From Geopsychrobacter sp. (GTDB lineage Bacteria > Desulfobacterota > Desulfuromonadia > Desulfuromonadales > Geopsychrobacteraceae): DNA of 8,764 nt. A program made the position numbers and the translations under genes. The notes under the pieces were generated by a model. It did no database searches. It had not been told where the DNA came from and saw only the letters and a list, made by a program, of their open reading frames with translations. The stretch spans positions 1-8,764 of the forward strand of contig JAUXIR010000043.1 of assembly GCA_030620915.1 (NCBI GenBank), written 5' to 3'. Positions 5,048 through 8,764 of the stretch are shown here, in pieces (the stretch's first letter is position 1; each line of letters starts with the position of its first letter).

Positions 5048-7708
5048 TTATCGTTCGCAGGCGGTGGCTATGGACTGTTCCGCCGACGATTGTTGGAGAT
5101 AACGGGTGAAATCGTCTTTCGACATGGGCCGACCGAAGTAGTAGCCCTGGATCTCATCACACCGATGGCGCCGCAGGAAGTCGAGCTGCTCCTTGGTCTC
5201 CACCCCTTCGGCGATCACCTTCATCCCCAGACTGTGCCCCATGGCGATGATCGCCGTGGTAATGGCAGCATCGTTGGAATTGCGGGAGATGTCACGGACA
5301 AATGACTGGTCGATCTTGAGCCGGTCGATGGGGAAGTTCTTCAGATAGCTCAGGGATGAATATCCGGTGCCGAAATCGTCGACGGCCAGATGGACGCCCA
5401 ATCTTTTCAGCCCCTGCAGGGTCTGTCTGGTCTGTTCGATATCCTTCATGATGAAGCTTTCGGTCAGTTCCAGTTCCAGATAGCGTGGGGCAAGTCCGCT
5501 TTCAGCCAAAATGGACTCGACCCGGGCTACGAAGTCGGTTTGTTTAAACTGAACGCCGGAGACATTGACCGCAACCCGTAGCGGGGGCAGGCCGGCCTCT
5601 TGCCAGGCCTTGTTCTGGGCGCAAGCCTGCTGAAGCACCCAGTCGCCGATGGGGACGATCAACCCGGTCTCTTCGGCGAGCGGGATGAACTTGGTCGGCG
5701 AAACCGGTTCCCCTTCCGCCGGTTGCCAGCGCAGCAGGGTTTCCATGCCGAGCAGCCGGTTTGAGACCGTTTCCACTTGGGGTTGATAGTGGAGGAACAG
5801 CTCATCCCGGGGCAGGGCATGACGCAGCAGGGTCTCCAGGGCCAGGTTCTCCACGACCTTGGCCTGCTGCTCACGGCGATAGAATTGAAAGTTGTTCCGC
5901 CCCTGATCCTTGGCCTGGTACATGGCCAGGTCGGCGTTTCTCAGCAGACCGCTGACCTCGTCACCGTCCTCGGGGAAGAGAGTGATGCCGATGCTGACCG
6001 TGCGGAAGATGGTCTGCCCGGCCAGTTCTACCGGCACCGCCAGCCGCTCAAGAACCTTCTGGGCGACGGCTGCGGCATCTTCCGGTTTCGACACTTGGGA
6101 GAGGATGATGACGAATTCATCGCCACCCAACCTGGCGACGGTGTCATCGGCCTCCACGCACTCCTTGAGCCGTATGGCGACCGCTTGCAGGAACTGGTCA
6201 CCGAGAGTATGGCCCAGGCTGTCGTTGATCCCCATAAACCGGTCCAGATCGAGAAACAGCACAGCTCCCGCTGATCCTGTGCGGCGGGACCGGCCCAGGG
6301 CCTGTTCCAGGCGGTCTTTGAGCAGGGTGCGGTTGGGTAGTTCGGTGAGGGGGTCGAAATAGGCCAACTGGTTGGCTCGTTCTTCGATCTCTTTGCGCTG
6401 GGTGATATCCTGCACCAGGCAGACCGCATAGGTCGGGGTCGCCGGGGTATCGAACAGCCAGGTGCCGGTCACCTGCCCCCAGACGGTCGCACCGCCTTTG
6501 CGCAGAAAGCGTTTTTCGCAGTCGAACTGCTGGCGCTGACCGTCGCGGACCTCGCGCAGCAGCCGCCGCAGTTCCGGCAGGTCGCTGGGGTGGGGAAGTT
6601 CCGTTTCGCTGATGCGCAGCAGTTCCGCTTCGCTGTAGCCGATAAAGTTGCAGAAGGCCGGGTTGGCGGTCAACAGCTTCCCGTCGGCGGTCATGGTGAC
6701 GATCCCCATTGCGGCGTTTTCGAAAATCGAACGGAAACGCTCTTCGCTGCGCATCAGGGAATTTTTGGTCCGATTGCATTCGGTGATGTCGAGCAGGGTG
6801 CCGAGCAGCCCCGCTGACGAGCCGTCGGGGTTCAGCAAACTGGTCTTGTTCAGGAGCAGCTCCCGGAAGCGGCCGTCGGCGCAGTCGCAGCCGCATTCGT
6901 AGCGCTGGATTTCGCCCCGCTGCAGATATTCCCGGTCCGAAGCCTGACAGTGCCCGGCGAGAGTGGCGGGCAGGATATCGAAGGCGGATTTGCCGATAAT
7001 ATCTTCCCTGGAGGTACCGAAATACTCCGCAAAGGTGGCGTTGCAATCGAGATAACGGCCTGCGGGATCTTTCAGGAAGATCGGATGGGGAATGGCGTCG
7101 AAGAGGGAACGGAAAAACTCTTCCCGTTCCTGCTGACTCGTGACCGCCCGGCGGCGCTCCAGTTCCAGGGCCGCCTTGTGGGCAAAGATGCGTAACAGGC
7201 GGCCGGCCTTCTCGGTCCTTTCCAGGGGCTTGCGGCCAAAGGCAGACAGTCCGCCAAACGGTCGACCTGTCGCATCGCGCAGAGAAACGCCGATATAGCT
7301 TTCCGCCTCCATCGGCAGGGCCAGGGAGTATTTCCCCCCGACGGCGCTGGGGATGCAGCACATCCCCCTGTCCAGCGTCTCCTGACAGGGGGTTCCGACC
7401 AGTTCGAAGGCAAAGTTCTCGCCCGATTGCCCCTCGGCGCAGATGGCGATGGTTTGCCCCCGCTCCCTGCTTTCATCCTCTAATTCCCAGAGGAAGGCGA
7501 AATCGGCGCCCATGCTCTGAACCAGCTGCTCCAGCAAGCCAGAAAAAAAATGCGTGTCTGTGGAGTCAGGGCCGCCAAGCTGCAGCTTGTTCAGATCCTC
7601 GATTAAGAAGCTCAGGCAGTGGCCTACTTCCCCGCCGCTACCGGCTTGTGAACAGAGGTTGAAGTTGGGATCGCAATAATCCTGACTTGAACCCTTCTTG
7701 ATATACAT
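5048..7708 (-). CDS. GAF-PAS-PAS-GGDEF-EAL cyclic-di-GMP signalling protein
   Basis: An 886-residue protein without evident membrane helices. The N-terminal segment (about 30-185) is GAF-like (GTPCQETL, then SYIGVSLRD..G..FGGLSAFG). PAS1 covers about 195-310 (ends LLGTLLDITE) and PAS2 about 318-440 (ends LVQDITQRK). The GGDEF domain (about 448-610) has FDPLTELPNR and an intact active site GGDEF (528-532). The inhibitory I-site is E519-x2-D522 instead of R-x2-D, so product inhibition is probably lost. The EAL domain (about 622-872) has ETLLR (Glu656, Leu658, Arg660), NVS (Asn715), ELTES (Glu750), DDFGTGYSS (Asp777/Asp778), KID (Lys798), EGVET (Glu834) and QGYYFG, so c-di-GMP hydrolysis should be possible. 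PAS1 carries an odd Cys272-x-Cys274-x-Cys276 run. The start at 7708 has GGAGG (7714-7718) five bases upstream. It is the last gene of the minus-strand cluster, 26 bases after the receiver gene, which suggests direct control by it or a shared input. Confidence 0.95.
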   Translation of the reverse strand: MYIKKGSSQDYCDPNFNLCSQAGSGGEVGHCLSFLIEDLNKLQLGGPDSTDTHFFSGLLEQLVQSMGADFAFLWELEDESRERGQTIAICAEGQSGENFAFELVGTPCQETLDRGMCCIPSAVGGKYSLALPMEAESYIGVSLRDATGRPFGGLSAFGRKPLERTEKAGRLLRIFAHKAALELERRRAVTSQQEREEFFRSLFDAIPHPIFLKDPAGRYLDCNATFAEYFGTSREDIIGKSAFDILPATLAGHCQASDREYLQRGEIQRYECGCDCADGRFRELLLNKTSLLNPDGSSAGLLGTLLDITECNRTKNSLMRSEERFRSIFENAAMGIVTMTADGKLLTANPAFCNFIGYSEAELLRISETELPHPSDLPELRRLLREVRDGQRQQFDCEKRFLRKGGATVWGQVTGTWLFDTPATPTYAVCLVQDITQRKEIEERANQLAYFDPLTELPNRTLLKDRLEQALGRSRRTGSAGAVLFLDLDRFMGINDSLGHTLGDQFLQAVAIRLKECVEADDTVARLGGDEFVIILSQVSKPEDAAAVAQKVLERLAVPVELAGQTIFRTVSIGITLFPEDGDEVSGLLRNADLAMYQAKDQGRNNFQFYRREQQAKVVENLALETLLRHALPRDELFLHYQPQVETVSNRLLGMETLLRWQPAEGEPVSPTKFIPLAEETGLIVPIGDWVLQQACAQNKAWQEAGLPPLRVAVNVSGVQFKQTDFVARVESILAESGLAPRYLELELTESFIMKDIEQTRQTLQGLKRLGVHLAVDDFGTGYSSLSYLKNFPIDRLKIDQSFVRDISRNSNDAAITTAIIAMGHSLGMKVIAEGVETKEQLDFLRRHRCDEIQGYYFGRPMSKDDFTRYLQQSSAEQSIATACER

Positions 7709-7734
7709 CCGTACCTCCCCCCTTGCGTTGTCAT

Positions 7735-8130
7735 TTAGATCGATAAAGGAAAGAGACTTCCTGGCGCCAGCGGCCCAAGCCTCTGCGCCACAATGGCTAG
7801 CAGTTCGTCGTCCTGCCAGGGTTTGTCGAGCAACCGCTGGATCACCCCGTCGGCCACGGCCGCTTTCACTTCTTGTACATCACCAAAACCGGTCAGCAGA
7901 ACTCGACCTGTTTCCGGCCAGTTGTGGCGGACCGCCCGCAGGAAGGCCACCCCGTTGATCTGCGGCATTCGATAGCCGGAGATTACCAGGGAGAGGGTGT
8001 CATCTCTCGCCAAAATTGCCAGCCCCTCCCGCGCGGAAGGGGCGATCAGGGTTTCATGCCCAGCCGTTTGAAGCATGTGCCGGAGCGCATGTAGAATGTT
8101 GACTTCATCATCGACGCAGAGGATTTTCAT
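7735..8130 (-). CDS. Stand-alone receiver domain lacking the phospho-accepting Asp (pseudo-receiver)
   Basis: A 131-residue protein with one CheY-like receiver and no output domain. It starts MKILCVDDE, giving the acidic pair Asp7/Asp8. Switch residue Thr80 (VLLTGFGD) and the conserved Lys103 of LLDKPW are present. The phosphorylation site, normally D in a context like VISDYRMP, reads VISGYRMP: residue 52 is Gly, coded GGC, one transition from GAC. The fold and the KPW-x-DDEL end resemble receivers of the HupR/RpfG type. It cannot be phosphorylated in the usual way, so it may act as a constitutive binding module, or be an inactivated gene. GGAGG (8140-8144) lies nine bases ahead of the ATG. 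It is followed 26 bases later by the GGDEF-EAL gene and preceded by two CheW-like genes on the same strand. Family call very sure; the functional consequence is inference. Confidence 0.93.
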   Translation of the reverse strand: MKILCVDDEVNILHALRHMLQTAGHETLIAPSAREGLAILARDDTLSLVISGYRMPQINGVAFLRAVRHNWPETGRVLLTGFGDVQEVKAAVADGVIQRLLDKPWQDDELLAIVAQRLGPLAPGSLFPLSI

Positions 8131-8209
8131 GACGTTTTACCTCCAGTGCTTGGTTCAGTTGGCCCTTTGCCCGGGGAGTTAGGGGGGATTTTATGGGCTT
8201 GTGCTTGTG

Positions 8210-8599
8210 TTACGTTGCCGGAGACGACAGGAATTGCTTCTCCTCAAGTGCAGCGATTTCGTGTATCCGATCTACCACCAGCCCAACACAATTACCGTCC
8301 AACTTCATTACGGCAATGCAGCTATTCTGATCGTATTGCCTGAGTGGAGAATCAAGCTGTGTTCTGATATCGATCACCGGGATTCTGCTGCCGTGCCAGT
8401 TGAGCATCCCCTTAACGTAGGTGGGAATATCGGGTCCCTTCGACATCTTATTGATACTGACAACGGCTGCGATCCGATGGGTTTCGAGGCCGTATTGGTT
8501 GTCACCCAGGGTGACAAGGAGGAATTTTTTTGGGGACTCTGCTGTTGGAATGTCTCTCAATTTCTGGAACAGCTTGATGAGTTGGTCGTCTTTGTCCAT
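8210..8599 (-). CDS. CheW-like coupling protein, C-terminally short
   Basis: A 129-residue protein. After a polar head of about 24 residues the CheW domain starts at KKFLLVTLGDNQYGLE and continues with YVKGMLNWHG (61-70), SRIPVIDIR (71-79) and CIAVMKL..GLVVDRIHEI (94-115). CheW couples chemoreceptors to CheA by binding both. Two points are unusual. The canonical NLRG turn, whose Arg is important in E. coli CheW interactions, reads NWHG (67-70). The protein stops at ...FLSSPAT, about where the final 30 or more residues (last strands and the usual LLLDLDRLL-type end) should follow; the frame after the TAA does not resemble CheW. A GAAGGA site (8607-8612) lies seven bases ahead of the ATG. The GC content is visibly lower than in the genes downstream (hand counts of 47-52% in three 60-base rows against 67-68% in rows of the receiver and GGDEF-EAL genes). 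The receiver gene starts 79 bases after the stop. Confidence 0.88.
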   Translation of the reverse strand: MDKDDQLIKLFQKLRDIPTAESPKKFLLVTLGDNQYGLETHRIAAVVSINKMSKGPDIPTYVKGMLNWHGSRIPVIDIRTQLDSPLRQYDQNSCIAVMKLDGNCVGLVVDRIHEIAALEEKQFLSSPAT

Positions 8600-8652
8600 G
8601 GTTTGTTCCTTCTTGGCTATCAGGAGCGTTTTCTGCCATCCATACTCTTTTT

Positions 8653-8764
8653 TCAGTTAGTTGAAGGTCCCTGGGGGGCGGCAGAAGGAGCTACCCCTTT
8701 GATCTGATCGACGACCAAACCGATCATGCTATCCCCAACGGTCACCATGATAAGGCAGTTGTTG
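8653..8764 (-). CDS. Second CheW-like protein, C-terminal end only (5' part outside window)
   Basis: The frame read leftward from 8763 gives 36 residues, beginning NNCLIMVTVGDSMIGLVVDQ and ending APSAAPQGPSTN with a TGA stop at 8653-8655. The stretch NxC...GLVVDxI lines up with NSC...GLVVDRI of the neighbouring CheW-like gene (8 of the first 21 positions identical), so this is a second, tandem CheW homologue. It also ends soon after the GLVVD segment, with a Pro/Ala/Ser tail in place of the usual last strands. The gene runs in the same direction, 53 bases before the next CheW ATG, and would be co-transcribed with it. Confidence 0.75.
   Translation of the reverse strand, partial: NNCLIMVTVGDSMIGLVVDQIKGVAPSAAPQGPSTN

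Noticed and set aside
4974..5058. Short repeated 8-mers as part of a repeat array or att site
   Set aside because: There are two different 8-base pairs at irregular spacing; such pairs are expected by chance.
5777..6274. A 165-codon plus-strand open frame
   Set aside because: It is antisense to the GGDEF/EAL domains and shows no motif or ribosome binding site.
6198..7361. A 387-codon open frame on the minus strand overlapping the GGDEF-EAL gene
   Set aside because: It is a shadow frame in GC-rich coding DNA: Arg/Pro/Gly-rich with no recognisable domain, while the overlapping frame encodes clear GAF, PAS and GGDEF domains.
8201..8707. A 168-codon plus-strand open frame opposite the CheW-like genes
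   Set aside because: The opposite strand encodes two recognisable CheW domains with ribosome binding sites; this frame has no known motif and spans two genes and their gap.

Overview
The window looks like chromosomal DNA of a Desulfuromonadales-type bacterium (the former deltaproteobacterial Geobacter/Desulfuromonas/Pelobacter group). This rests on gene content and style: a TVP38 membrane domain fused to a mercuric-reductase-like flavoprotein, a DUF547 neighbour, a YciH/SUI1 protein with a Cys-rich head, and abundant CheW, receiver and GGDEF-EAL genes. The taxonomic call is inference; no rRNA or tRNA gene is present.

Left half, + strand. A DUF1015-family protein enters from the left edge (to 596). 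A short HAD-family phosphatase-like gene follows (655-1266, GTG start). A gap of about 200 bases carries a good sigma70-type promoter (1342-1370), which drives a three-gene unit: a TVP38/VTT membrane domain fused to a FAD/NAD(P) disulfide oxidoreductase (1468-3684), a secreted DUF547 protein that starts inside the oxidoreductase tail (TTG at 3623, to 4426), and a SUI1/YciH protein (4440-4790). The fusion gene carries an in-frame TAG at codon 57 (1636-1638), within the N-terminal membrane region. The reading frame and protein similarity continue unbroken on both sides, so this is either a disrupted gene, a sequence error or readthrough.

The middle (4791-5047) is a convergent intergenic region with no gene and no convincing terminator.

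Right half, - strand. Read in transcription order from the right edge, this is a tight signalling cluster: the 3' end of one CheW-like gene (8653-8764), a second CheW-like gene (8210-8599), a stand-alone receiver domain (7735-8130), and an 886-residue GAF-PAS-PAS-GGDEF-EAL protein (5048-7708). Three things stand out. The receiver has Gly in place of the phospho-accepting Asp. Both CheW-like proteins end early, at about the same point of the CheW fold. The CheW gene is much lower in GC than the receiver and GGDEF-EAL genes. The cluster looks like a chemoreceptor-coupled or CheW-scaffolded cyclic-di-GMP output module whose receiver cannot work by ordinary Asp phosphorylation.

The two best candidates for something undescribed are the CheW-CheW-(Asp-less receiver)-GGDEF/EAL cluster and the TVP38-oxidoreductase/DUF547 membrane-periplasm redox unit. 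Neither function can be proved from sequence alone.
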